12,557 nucleotides of DNA, from positions 1 to 12,557 of the forward strand of contig DAOVOW010000019.1 in NCBI GenBank assembly GCA_030629485.1, in the 5' to 3' direction. The notes beneath the pieces were generated by a model that worked only from the letters and a program-made list of their open reading frames with translations, searched no databases and was not told the origin of the DNA. Position numbers and translations under genes: made by a program. Of the stretch, positions 1 through 7,240 are shown piece after piece. The stretch is from a bacterium. Lineage in GTDB: Bacteria > Zixibacteria > MSB-5A5 > GN15 > FEB-12. How positions within the stretch are numbered: position 1 is the stretch's first letter; the number at the start of each line of letters is the position of its first letter.

Positions 1-1904
1 GAAGCATCGGTCAGACGAACTAATATGCTCCCCTCGGTCACGGGCGAATTGCCGCCACCGATAGTGACATAAGTCCCGGTAACCTCTGAGAGTTCTTCAG
101 CCATCTTTTCGATCAGCGAAAAATGCGCCGAAGTCTGGTCGAGATCGGTGCCGGGCGGGGTGGTTACAGTTATGTACATGCGACCTTCGTCCGCCTCCGG
201 AAGAAACTCGGACCCCAACATACTTGCAAGCACGGCCGCCGAACCCAAGGCTGCCATTGCTCCCAGCACCACCACCCAGCGATATCTCAACGAAAGGGCC
301 AGGAGTGATTTGTAGCCCGGCTTCAGTCTGTCGAACGCCCGGTTCCATAGATTCAGTACCCGTCGCACCGGTATCCAGACTCGTTTGAACAGTGACGGTC
401 GAACTGAAAGGTCCGCTGCCTGATTGTTGTTATGTTGCCTTAGCATGCGCGATGACAGCATCGGCGTCAGACTAAAGGCCACGAACAGCGAGATCAGAAC
501 AGCAAATGCGACCGTCATTCCGAACTGATAGAAAAACCGCCCAACGATCCCTTCCATGAATGCAACCGGCAGGAACACGACCATGATGGCGAAGGTGGTT
601 GCCATCACGGCCAGTCCGATTTCTTTGGTCCCGCCGAGCGCCGCCTGTACAGGTGACTTCCCTTCATCCAGGTGTCGATAGATATTCTCCACCACCACGA
701 TGGCATCATCGATCAGGATGCCTACGGCCAACGACAACCCGAGCAGAGTCATAAAGTTGATGGAAAACCCGAGAAACTTCATGGCGGTAAAGGTACCGAT
801 AATAGAAATGGGAATCGACAGACCGGTTATCAAGGTCGGTCGGCCGTCCAGAAGGAACAGGAAAATCACGAGTACGGCCAGGACGGTGCCGATTACGATA
901 TTAATCTGGATTTCGTGAATCGAATCTTCGATGTAGGTCGAGTTGTCGTTGACGATGCTTATGTCTATATCGGGTGGTAGTTCCTCTTGCAGTTCGGCAA
1001 TAGCCTCTCTGGTGTGTTCGGCCATTTGAACGACATTGGCGCCGGATTGCTTGATGATGTTAATGCCGATAGCAGGCTGACCGTTATAGCGTGTCAGCGA
1101 TCGTTGTTCGGCTATGGTGTCGACCACGCGAGCCAGATCGCTCAGATAGATCGGAGTGCCGTTCTTGTTCTTGACGATAACACTGTCGAACTGCGCGACG
1201 CGCGTCAGTCGACCCTTCAGGCGTACGAGGTATTCACGCGAGGCTTCTTCAACACGACCTCCGGGAATCTCCAGGTTGGAACTCCTTATAGTGCACTGCA
1301 CATCATCGACCGTCACGCCGTAGGCTTCCATCTTCACCGGGTTAAGAAAGACTCTGATCTCGCGTTCCGATCCGCCAATAAGCCGGACCGCACCGACACC
1401 GCTGATTGGTTCCAGACGTGGCTTGATCACGTCTTTGGCCAATTGCGTTATCTCTCTGGCGGAACGGCTGCCCGACAGAGCAAGCGATATGACCGCCAGG
1501 GCGTTAGGGTCGAACTGACTGACGATCGGCTCCTCGATTGCTTCCGGCAACGACGAACGAATTCCCGACACTTTCTCGCGCACGTCCTGCGATGCTATGA
1601 CGCCTTCGATTTCCAGTTGGAATTCCACCACCAACAGCGAGTAACCTTCACTTGAACTGGATTGTATATGCCGCACACCATTGATCTGGTTGACGGCCTC
1701 CTCCAGTTTTTCGGTGACCTCGGTTTCGACCGCCTCGGCCGATGCTCCCGGGTAGATCGTCTGCACCACCACAAACGGAAAATCGATTTCGGGAAACATC
1801 TCCACCGGCAGTTCGGTGTATGAGAACGCGCCGAGTACCAACAACGCCCCAATCATCATGGTGGCAAATACCGGACGCTTGACGGATATTTCAGATAGCT
1901 TCAT
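1..1904 (-). CDS. RND-family efflux pump, inner-membrane subunit (AcrB/HAE1 type), partial, C-terminus beyond window
   Basis: Proton-driven inner-membrane transporter, expected to form a trimer and pass substrates through the adaptor and TolC-type channel encoded just upstream. About 634 codons of a family usually 1,000-1,050 long are present, uninterrupted to the left edge. The start MKLSEISVKRPVFATMM is the canonical RND N-terminus and first membrane helix. Residues about 330-500 hold the TM2-TM6 bundle. The TM4 signature GILIDDAIVVVEN carries the paired proton-relay aspartates at residues 399-400 (AcrB D407/D408). A motif near residue 590, SEFLPEADEG, marks the exit from TM7 into the second periplasmic half. 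The lysine and arginine relay residues of TM10-11 are outside the window. The ATG overlaps the adaptor stop as ATGA and is preceded by GGAGAG nine bases upstream, so translation is coupled. Substrate cannot be predicted; the motif set favours organic-compound rather than heavy-metal pumps. Confidence 0.95.
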   Translation of the reverse strand, partial: MKLSEISVKRPVFATMMIGALLVLGAFSYTELPVEMFPEIDFPFVVVQTIYPGASAEAVETEVTEKLEEAVNQINGVRHIQSSSSEGYSLLVVEFQLEIEGVIASQDVREKVSGIRSSLPEAIEEPIVSQFDPNALAVISLALSGSRSAREITQLAKDVIKPRLEPISGVGAVRLIGGSEREIRVFLNPVKMEAYGVTVDDVQCTIRSSNLEIPGGRVEEASREYLVRLKGRLTRVAQFDSVIVKNKNGTPIYLSDLARVVDTIAEQRSLTRYNGQPAIGINIIKQSGANVVQMAEHTREAIAELQEELPPDIDISIVNDNSTYIEDSIHEIQINIVIGTVLAVLVIFLFLLDGRPTLITGLSIPISIIGTFTAMKFLGFSINFMTLLGLSLAVGILIDDAIVVVENIYRHLDEGKSPVQAALGGTKEIGLAVMATTFAIMVVFLPVAFMEGIVGRFFYQFGMTVAFAVLISLFVAFSLTPMLSSRMLRQHNNNQAADLSVRPSLFKRVWIPVRRVLNLWNRAFDRLKPGYKSLLALSLRYRWVVVLGAMAALGSAAVLASMLGSEFLPEADEGRMYITVTTPPGTDLDQTSAHFSLIEKMAEELSEVTGTYVTIGGGNSPVTEGSILVRLTDA

Positions 1905-2944
1905 CGGTCGTTACTCTCCAGAGCTGTGATTTCCACCGTGAAGCCATCGTCGAGATAGATCTGACCGAGGGTCACCAGGGTGTCACCAGCCTGCAATCCT
2001 TCACTGATCACGACACCTGCTTCGATCTCCGCCGCAACTGTTACGATCCGTTTGTGGGCCAGATCGCCGTTGACCACAAAGGCTGTCTGCTTGTTGTCCA
2101 GTTCCACTACGGCGGCGTGCGGCACAACAATCACGTCCTCGAATCGATCCAGTATTATCGAGACGCGCACGAACATGCCTGGATGCAGCGATGACTGATT
2201 ATTGTCAAGGCGTACTTCCACATCGAAGGCTCGGGTCTCGGGATCAGCCGAACGAGCGACCGACGTCACCAGCCCGGGTACGGATGCCGCGACCGCAGAG
2301 CAAGAGACGATGACAGTATCACCCTCCTTGATCCCGGCGACGTCACGAGCGTTAACGCCAAAAGTCACTCTCAATCGGTCCAGGGATGCTATCGTGGCCA
2401 GCTTCTGACCGAGGCGAAGGTAATCGCCCACCGCGACATCGAGTGAGGTGACCACACCGGTGATAGGGGAACGAACTTCGACCAGTTGGGCGGCCGCTTC
2501 AAATGATGTCTTGGTGACTTCATACTCGGTGCGGGCGGCGTCGTACTGGGATTCGGAAACCGCTCCCTCTTTGTATAGATACTCCATTTTCTGATGGTTC
2601 TTCTCGGCGTTGCGGTACAACGATTCCGCGTTGCGATAATTCGATGTCGGGCCACTCTTGTCCAGTTGCAGTATCACCTGTCCCTCGGCCACGCGTTGAC
2701 CCTCATGGACGCGCACCTGTTCCACCGCCTCGGCGATTCTGGCATAGATGTCGGCCTGCTTCTCACCTTCAAGCGTCCCCGTGAAACTACGGGTGATGGT
2801 GTGGCTGGACCGTTGAAGAACGGTTGCCTTGACACGTAGCGCCTTGGGTCCCTGCTGCTCGACGGCATCGTCGTTCGCACAGGATACCAGCAGTACGGCA
2901 GCGGCCAAGGTAGACAGCATCCACATTCGTGACATTCTTTGCAT
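1901..2944 (-). CDS. RND efflux periplasmic adaptor (membrane-fusion lipoprotein, AcrA/MexA-like)
   Basis: Periplasmic adaptor that bridges the RND pump and the outer-membrane channel. The protein has 347 residues. The N-terminus has a hydrophobic signal with lipobox LVSC, the lipidated cysteine being residue 22. Ala/Asn follow and there is no Asp at +2. Residues about 55-97 form the first half of the lipoyl-like domain (motif VHEGQRVAEGQVILQLD). Residues about 99-153 form a short alpha-helical hairpin rich in Glu, Arg and Ala. RSPITGVV at 158-165 closes the lipoyl domain, and beta-barrel and membrane-proximal domains follow (GMFVRVSI near 256, VPHAAV near 274). The start codon is one base beyond the stop of the TolC-like gene, with a GGGGAAAGAG purine run before it. 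A second Met at codon 4 is a possible alternative start. The 3' end overlaps the pump start by four bases. Confidence 0.95.
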   Translation of the reverse strand: MQRMSRMWMLSTLAAAVLLVSCANDDAVEQQGPKALRVKATVLQRSSHTITRSFTGTLEGEKQADIYARIAEAVEQVRVHEGQRVAEGQVILQLDKSGPTSNYRNAESLYRNAEKNHQKMEYLYKEGAVSESQYDAARTEYEVTKTSFEAAAQLVEVRSPITGVVTSLDVAVGDYLRLGQKLATIASLDRLRVTFGVNARDVAGIKEGDTVIVSCSAVAASVPGLVTSVARSADPETRAFDVEVRLDNNQSSLHPGMFVRVSIILDRFEDVIVVPHAAVVELDNKQTAFVVNGDLAHKRIVTVAAEIEAGVVISEGLQAGDTLVTLGQIYLDDGFTVEITALESNDR

Positions 2945-2945
2945 C

Positions 2946-4319
2946 TTACTCTTTCCCCGTAATATCGATTGTGGTCGCCAGCTTGAGACCGGCCAAAGAC
3001 CGGCGCAATGCGAAGCGCGCCTGGGCCAGCGAGGTGCGGGCGTCGGTCAGCGCCGTCTGGGCCGAGAGCACTTCCAGCAAAGTGCCTTCGCCGGCTTCGT
3101 AGCGCAATCCGGCAATCCGCAACCCCTCCTCAGCCAAGGCAATGGTCTCACTGTGAATCTCAACTGCTTTCTTTGTTTGCAGCAACTCGTCATAGGCCTG
3201 CTCTACTTCGAGTCGAATCCGGTCTTCAAGCTCCCGTTGATTAAGGAGCGTCTGCCGATGCTCGGCTTTCATCCGCCCAACTTCGCTGCGAGTTATGCCG
3301 CCGTCAAAAATCGGAAAGGACAATGTTATCCCCGCGGTAAAGGAAGTGGAGGTATTCTTACTAAGGGTGAATTCATCCGATTGTGACTGCCAGTCATATT
3401 GCGACACGGCAACCAGACTTGGGAAATACCCGGCCCGAGCGACCCGGACAGCCCGGCGCCTCATGTCAACCATCAGATCAGCTTGTCGCATCTCCTGACG
3501 TGAGGCCAGCGCGGTATCGATGAGAAAAGCGAGGGACGGCAAATCACCCAAAGCAGTATTGTCCGATGGCTCTATCAGCCTGACCGATTGATCGAGTTCC
3601 ATGTCCAGGTAAGACAACAGCCGTTTCTCGGAGAGGCGCACCTCGGATTCAGCCGCCAGGAGTTGGGGAAGAATATTGGATCGCTCCACCTGCGAGCGCA
3701 ACAACTCAAAGCGCGAGACCATGCCCTGCGAATACTGCTTGCGAACGACGTCCAAGCTGTGTTCGGCTGTCTTAAGGGCCTGTTCAAATACTTCCCGGCG
3801 CGCTTTGTCGAGAATCGCTTTGAAGAACAACAGTTCGCCGGCGTGCACGGTCGCCGCGGCCACCTGTTCGACGCCTGCCTGGGTGTACTGGTGGTACTGC
3901 TTGGCGATTGAGTAGGCCGTATAAACCTTGCCTCCCTCCCAGAGCGGTTGACGAAGGGATATCGAAGCTCCGAAATTATTCTCGAACCCAAATTTCAACT
4001 GTTGAACCTCGCCATCCGCCTCGAAAAAGACCGGAGCTATTGAGAAGTTGCGATTGTAGTATCCGTGCAGATTGACTTCCGGAAATGCTCCCGCGCGGGC
4101 CTTGACGATATCAGAACGCGCCTTGACCACCTCCTCGCCGGCCGACAGATACTGCCGGTTGGATTCAAGCACGCGCTGTCGCACATCCTGTATGGAGAGT
4201 TGCACCTCCTGCGATGCCGCCAGACCAGGAGTCACCGTGCCCGCTCCGATCAGGAGCAATAGAGCCAGCCCCCATGGCCGGAAAGAGAAGAACCCCCGGT
4301 AGATCGAAACTGAGATCAT
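2946..4319 (-). CDS. TolC-family outer-membrane efflux channel
   Basis: Outer-membrane channel/tunnel protein that forms the exit duct for the RND pump encoded downstream. The length of 457 residues fits the outer membrane efflux protein (OEP) family. A signal peptide covers residues 1 to about 35, with a hydrophobic core LALLLLIGAG and a likely cut near GLAA. The two OEP repeats are visible. The first runs from about residue 40 to 235. The second starts near the helix around SRQEMRQADLMV and contains the beta segment TAGITLSFPIFDGG, then long amphipathic helices, and the typical LRYEAGEGTLLEVLSAQ before the C-terminus. The start ATG overlaps the regulator stop as ATGA. A GGAGG lies eight bases upstream, inside the last codons of the regulator (4328-4332). 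Placing the channel first after the regulator, before adaptor and pump, is an order often met in FCB-type bacteria. Confidence 0.95.
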   Translation of the reverse strand: MISVSIYRGFFSFRPWGLALLLLIGAGTVTPGLAASQEVQLSIQDVRQRVLESNRQYLSAGEEVVKARSDIVKARAGAFPEVNLHGYYNRNFSIAPVFFEADGEVQQLKFGFENNFGASISLRQPLWEGGKVYTAYSIAKQYHQYTQAGVEQVAAATVHAGELLFFKAILDKARREVFEQALKTAEHSLDVVRKQYSQGMVSRFELLRSQVERSNILPQLLAAESEVRLSEKRLLSYLDMELDQSVRLIEPSDNTALGDLPSLAFLIDTALASRQEMRQADLMVDMRRRAVRVARAGYFPSLVAVSQYDWQSQSDEFTLSKNTSTSFTAGITLSFPIFDGGITRSEVGRMKAEHRQTLLNQRELEDRIRLEVEQAYDELLQTKKAVEIHSETIALAEEGLRIAGLRYEAGEGTLLEVLSAQTALTDARTSLAQARFALRRSLAGLKLATTIDITGKE

Positions 4320-4945
4320 TTCTTCCGCCTCCGGACTTTGCCTGTATTCCTTTGTTTGAACAGCGTTTCAAGCAGTTGCACCTGGGCTTGCAGATCAAGC
4401 TCCCGGGGAGCCAGCATACGCAAACCCGACAGCCCGTGAACGAGAGCGAAAACAAATATGGCCAGGTCGGCAACTTCCTTCGAAGAACATTTGCGACCCA
4501 CATCCACATGTTCGCCGAACAGCTCCACCGTCGACCGCATACGTTTTCTGATATAGCGTCTGATACTCGGCACTCGCCAGGCCTGCGTCCAGATATCGAC
4601 CAGGTCGCCGAACTCGTTGACGTCGCACTTGCAATGCTGGTTTAGCAGGATACTGAAGAACCGGGCCGCGCTGACACGCCCGGACAACTCCGCTTCAAGA
4701 GTGGCGCGATTACGTTCTGCGATCGACTTCACCAACTCCAGAAAGATATCCTCTTTTGATTTGAAATGATGGTAGAGCGCGCCCTTTGTCAGCTTAGCGT
4801 TGCGGGCGATCTCCTCGGTCGTCGTTGCGCGAAAGCCCTTCTTGACAAAGAGCTTACGAGCCGACGCCAATAACTGCCCGCGCCTTTTTTCCGGCGGCAG
4901 CTTGGGGCTCTGTCTTATCTTGCTCACTTTTGCGATAACCTCCAT
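4316..4945 (-). CDS. TetR/AcrR-family transcriptional repressor, probable autoregulator of the efflux operon
   Basis: One-component repressor whose release by a small ligand would induce the efflux genes that follow. The protein has 209 residues. The N-terminal TetR helix-turn-helix lies at about 23-68: a first helix RRGQLLASARKLFVKKGF, then TTEEIARNAKLTKGALYHHF with the recognition helix near 52-61. The C-terminal ligand/dimer domain is all-helical and not recognisable at subfamily level; it carries Cys105, Cys107 and Cys153. The protein ends in a basic tail (VRRRKK). It is the first gene of the operon and overlaps the TolC-like gene by four bases. The assigned ATG has no clear Shine-Dalgarno; a GTG at codon 7 lies 11 bases after a GGAGG formed by codons 1-3 and is an alternative (203 residues). 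A promoter and palindrome just upstream suggest self-repression. Confidence 0.93.
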   Translation of the reverse strand: MEVIAKVSKIRQSPKLPPEKRRGQLLASARKLFVKKGFRATTTEEIARNAKLTKGALYHHFKSKEDIFLELVKSIAERNRATLEAELSGRVSAARFFSILLNQHCKCDVNEFGDLVDIWTQAWRVPSIRRYIRKRMRSTVELFGEHVDVGRKCSSKEVADLAIFVFALVHGLSGLRMLAPRELDLQAQVQLLETLFKQRNTGKVRRRKK

Positions 4946-4971
4946 GACACGTCTTTGTCAGTCCGCTGTAC

Positions 4972-4989
4972 ATACCTACCGGTCAGTAT
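4972..4989. promoter_or_regulatory. Candidate TetR-family operator (imperfect 18-base palindrome)
   Basis: The plus strand reads ATACCTACC/GGTCAGTAT, an inverted repeat matching in 7 of 9 positions per arm, centred on ACCGGT. Bases 4970 and 4991 extend the symmetry. TetR-family repressors commonly bind palindromes with such a core. The site begins two bases downstream of the predicted -10 box and covers the predicted transcription start, so a bound repressor would block initiation. Direct binding by the adjacent regulator is inference. Confidence 0.65.
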
Positions 4990-4991
4990 CT

Positions 4992-5019
4992 AAAATAAAG
5001 CCACTGATTGGCTTGTCAA
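4992..5019 (-). promoter_or_regulatory. Sigma-70-like promoter of the tetR-tolC-adaptor-RND operon
   Basis: On the minus strand a perfect TTGACA (5014-5019) is followed after 16 bases by TATTTT (4992-4997); ATTTTA one base further on, with a 17-base spacer, is an equivalent reading. Predicted initiation is near 4985, giving a leader of about 40 bases before the regulator ATG. It lies in the only gap (4946-5065) upstream of the efflux genes, so it is the natural operon promoter. The call assumes the organism's housekeeping sigma factor sees E. coli-like boxes. Confidence 0.65.
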
Positions 5020-5065
5020 CAGATTTCTACGGGTAACGGCTGAGAAAGTTTCCCTCAGGCGTCTA

Positions 5066-6034
5066 CTAAAGCCACTTTTTCTTGCGAAAGAAGAAGATCA
5101 GCCCCAGAACCACGATGGCCATCAAGACCAGCGAAAACAGGTAGCCGTACTCCCAATCACGCTCCGGCATAAACTTGAAATTCATTCCCCAGAGGCCGAC
5201 GAGGAAGGTCGGCGGAATAAACAGCACGGTAAAAATCGTCAACACCTTGATGATCTGGTTGGTCTTAGTGGATACTGATGAGTAGTAGACCTCCAATGAG
5301 GAGTTGAGCGTCTCACGGTGGGAGTCCGCAACGTCACTGATACGGACTAGGTGATCGTGGATATCAGAGAAGTACAGAGCCGCCTTTTCGCTGACCAGCT
5401 TGTAGTGCTGTCGCGACAACTGGCTGACGACTTCTTTCTGTGGCAGCACGGTACGTTTCAACTGCAAAATATCCCTTCGCAGAGTGAAGATCGACTTAAC
5501 CGTATCCTCCTCCGGTTCACCCAGGACACTGTCCTCCACCTGATCGATCTCATACTCAAGAATATCCAGGGTAGTGTTGTAGTTGTCGACGATAGTGTCA
5601 ATCACGGCGTGAAACAGAAAGTCGATGCCACGCTCCATCAGTCGTTCATCGCGTTCCGCGCGGCTGTAAAGGTAATCGAAGATGCGGTGATCGTCGTAGT
5701 GCACCGTTACGAGTGAATTGCGGCTCAGGAACAGGTCGATCTCGCTGAGTTTGAGACCTTCCTCCCGACCGACATAGTCCACGGCCTGAAAGACCAGAAA
5801 CAAATAGCGCTCGTAGTCGTCGAGCTTAGTGCGCGGTTTCTCGGCGATTACATCCTCAATGGCCAACGGATGGAACTGGAAATCGTTGGTGAGAACGAAC
5901 GACTCCTCGTCGGTCGGTTTGCACATATCCACCCACAGTAGAGCGTCGTCCTTGGCGCACCAGGAGTCGAAATCGCCAATGCCCTTGTGAATCTTGACCC
6001 CGGAGTCAGGCAGGTAAAGAAAAGACCGAATCAT
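5066..6034 (-). CDS. corA: CorA-family magnesium/divalent cation channel
   Basis: Inner-membrane pentameric channel for Mg2+ (also Co2+ and Ni2+ in characterised members). The 322 residues match the usual CorA length. The N-terminal cytoplasmic alpha/beta domain includes the family motif HPLAIEDV at 55-62, followed by a long helical stalk (about 135-262) rich in Glu and Asp. TM1 is about 263-282 and ends in the diagnostic GMN selectivity motif (283-285, within LWGMNFKFMPE). The acidic periplasmic loop MPERDWEYGY follows, then TM2 at about 298-316 and a basic C-terminus, FFFRKKKWL. All key residues are present. The ATG overlaps the stop of the upstream membrane protein as ATGA, with GAGGAG five bases before it, so the two are co-translated. 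No Mg-sensing leader can be seen, since the gene has no leader of its own. Confidence 0.95.
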   Translation of the reverse strand: MIRSFLYLPDSGVKIHKGIGDFDSWCAKDDALLWVDMCKPTDEESFVLTNDFQFHPLAIEDVIAEKPRTKLDDYERYLFLVFQAVDYVGREEGLKLSEIDLFLSRNSLVTVHYDDHRIFDYLYSRAERDERLMERGIDFLFHAVIDTIVDNYNTTLDILEYEIDQVEDSVLGEPEEDTVKSIFTLRRDILQLKRTVLPQKEVVSQLSRQHYKLVSEKAALYFSDIHDHLVRISDVADSHRETLNSSLEVYYSSVSTKTNQIIKVLTIFTVLFIPPTFLVGLWGMNFKFMPERDWEYGYLFSLVLMAIVVLGLIFFFRKKKWL

Positions 6035-7071
6035 ACCTGCTCCTCACTCTCAATCAGCGTACCGTTCTCGGATACCCGGTCGAGAATCGTCTCGTCCTCA
6101 TGCTGCAGTTTGATTTCCCTTATCGACAGTCTTTCCATGCGCAGGAACGAGAAACCAAACGCAAACACCGGCAAGAGATCCAGGATATGCAGGGCCACCG
6201 CAAACAGCACGGCATCACTGCGGCCGACCGCAAAGGCACTTAATGACGTACTCACGGCTACCTCGAAAGTGCCGGCGTTTCCCGGCGTAACAGGGATCAT
6301 CAGGGCGAGGGTGTTGATGATCATAACGGTAGCCGCCGCCGCAAACGGCAACTCAAACCCGAACGCCATAAACATAAAGTATATGGCCAGCGTGTGAGCC
6401 GTCCACGATACCAGCGAGTAACCGATAGTACCGAAAAAGTGCTGGCTGGATCGAAGCGTCTCGATTCCCTTGGCAAATGAACGCATAAACTTCAGCACGC
6501 CGACGTACAGGCCTGGCCATCGGTTGCGGAGACGGCGACGACCGATGTCCTCCAGCCGTCCCTGGAACTGCAACATCATGTAAAACAGAATCAGCACCGT
6601 TACCGTAACTACGGCAATGACTATTCCAGCCGAACGGTAGCTGTCGGGAACCACAAAGACCAGAGATGTGAACAACAGGAAGATCACCAGGCTGAGGGCG
6701 TCGAAAAGAACTTCAAGAACAATTGTGGAGAAAACAAAAGTCTTTCTGAGTCCTTCTTTCCTGGCAAACAGAAAGAGGCGTCCCACCTGCCCGGTTAGGA
6801 CGGGCATTACGATGTTCAGAACCTGTCCGGCTGAATAGAGAGCGATAGCTCGAGACGGCTTTATCCTCTTGTGCTGGGATACCATCAACTGCCACCGAAG
6901 GGCTCTGAAGATGATGAACAGAAAAGTGCAGACGAGGGCAGGGGCCAGGTACAAGAAGTTTACTCGCTGTGACAAGGCACGAAGCTCCTCAAGAGAGACA
7001 TCCTTGACACAGTAGGCAAGCAGAGCGATGGCTATGAGCGTTCCCCAGAACTGTTTACTCTTCAAAAGCAT
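6031..7071 (-). CDS. Flippase-like polytopic membrane protein (UPF0104 / LPG-synthase TM-region family)
   Basis: Integral membrane protein with about 8 hydrophobic segments over 346 residues. It resembles the integral-membrane half of lysylphosphatidylglycerol synthase (MprF) and YbhN-like proteins, a family linked to flipping or handling of lipid-linked substrates. Two family landmarks are visible: MPVLTGQVGRLFLF at about 89-102 (family pattern P-x-R/T-x-GE/Q-x-x-R) and PVTPGNAGTFE at about 260-270. There is no C-terminal aminoacyl-transferase domain, only a polar acidic tail. Substrate is unknown. The frame can be opened up to 7131 from a TTG. That TTG is the -35 box of a good promoter and directly follows a stop, whereas the ATG at 7071 has GGAGAT nine bases upstream and puts a lysine-containing start just before TM1. 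I therefore chose 7071. The gene is coupled to the cation channel downstream by ATGA. Confidence 0.88.
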   Translation of the reverse strand: MLLKSKQFWGTLIAIALLAYCVKDVSLEELRALSQRVNFLYLAPALVCTFLFIIFRALRWQLMVSQHKRIKPSRAIALYSAGQVLNIVMPVLTGQVGRLFLFARKEGLRKTFVFSTIVLEVLFDALSLVIFLLFTSLVFVVPDSYRSAGIVIAVVTVTVLILFYMMLQFQGRLEDIGRRRLRNRWPGLYVGVLKFMRSFAKGIETLRSSQHFFGTIGYSLVSWTAHTLAIYFMFMAFGFELPFAAAATVMIINTLALMIPVTPGNAGTFEVAVSTSLSAFAVGRSDAVLFAVALHILDLLPVFAFGFSFLRMERLSIREIKLQHEDETILDRVSENGTLIESEEQV

Positions 7072-7080
7072 CAGACGTAC

Positions 7081-7086
7081 ATCTCC
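7081..7086 (-). promoter_or_regulatory. Ribosome binding site deciding the flippase-like gene start
   Basis: GGAGAT, nine bases before the ATG at 7071-7069. It supports this start over the upstream in-frame TTG at 7131, which lies outside the predicted transcript. Confidence 0.6.
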
Positions 7087-7102
7087 GATAAAGTCGGCGG
7101 GT

Positions 7103-7131
7103 AAGATAGAACTTGAGTCAAACGGTGTCAA
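7103..7131 (-). promoter_or_regulatory. Sigma-70-like promoter of the flippase-corA unit
   Basis: Perfect TTGACA at 7126-7131, a 17-base spacer, then TATCTT at 7103-7108 (4 of 6 matches to TATAAT). The transcript would begin near 7095, about 25 bases before the chosen ATG. Nothing else in the 169-base gap looks as good. The promoter would make this unit independent of the Bat cluster. Confidence 0.6.
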
Positions 7132-7240
7132 TCAAAGAGTCGCCGCCACCTTGAGGCGAGCAGCCCGGTGGTTCAGTGTTGACGTTGTGCCAGTGCTGTC
7201 AGATGAATCCCCTGTTACAGGGGGGACCAGTTTCCCACGA

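Larger units (their letters stand above)
7072..7240. other. Intergenic gap between the Bat cluster and the flippase-corA unit
   Basis: The gap holds two dyads and the promoter described separately. 7209-7223 is a compact hairpin, CCCCTG-TTA-CAGGGG, 17 bases past the batE stop. 7146-7171 is a second, bulged hairpin with CCACC/GGTGG outer arms and a GGGC/GCCT inner stem. Neither is followed by a T-run on the minus strand, so intrinsic termination of the Bat transcript is possible but not demonstrated. I see no small gene, tRNA or repeat copy here. Confidence 0.5.

Noticed and set aside
987..1655. Plus-strand open frame of 222 codons
   Set aside because: Antisense to the RND pump, whose minus-strand translation is continuous and full of family motifs; no recognisable domain on the plus strand.
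2829..3386. Plus-strand open frame of 185 codons across the adaptor/channel junction
   Set aside because: Spans two well-supported minus-strand genes, has no plausible domain and no promoter or ribosome site.
5040..5058. CTGAG/CTCAG hairpin just after the corA stop as an intrinsic terminator
   Set aside because: Only five good pairs plus wobbles, and no T-run on the minus strand; too weak to call.
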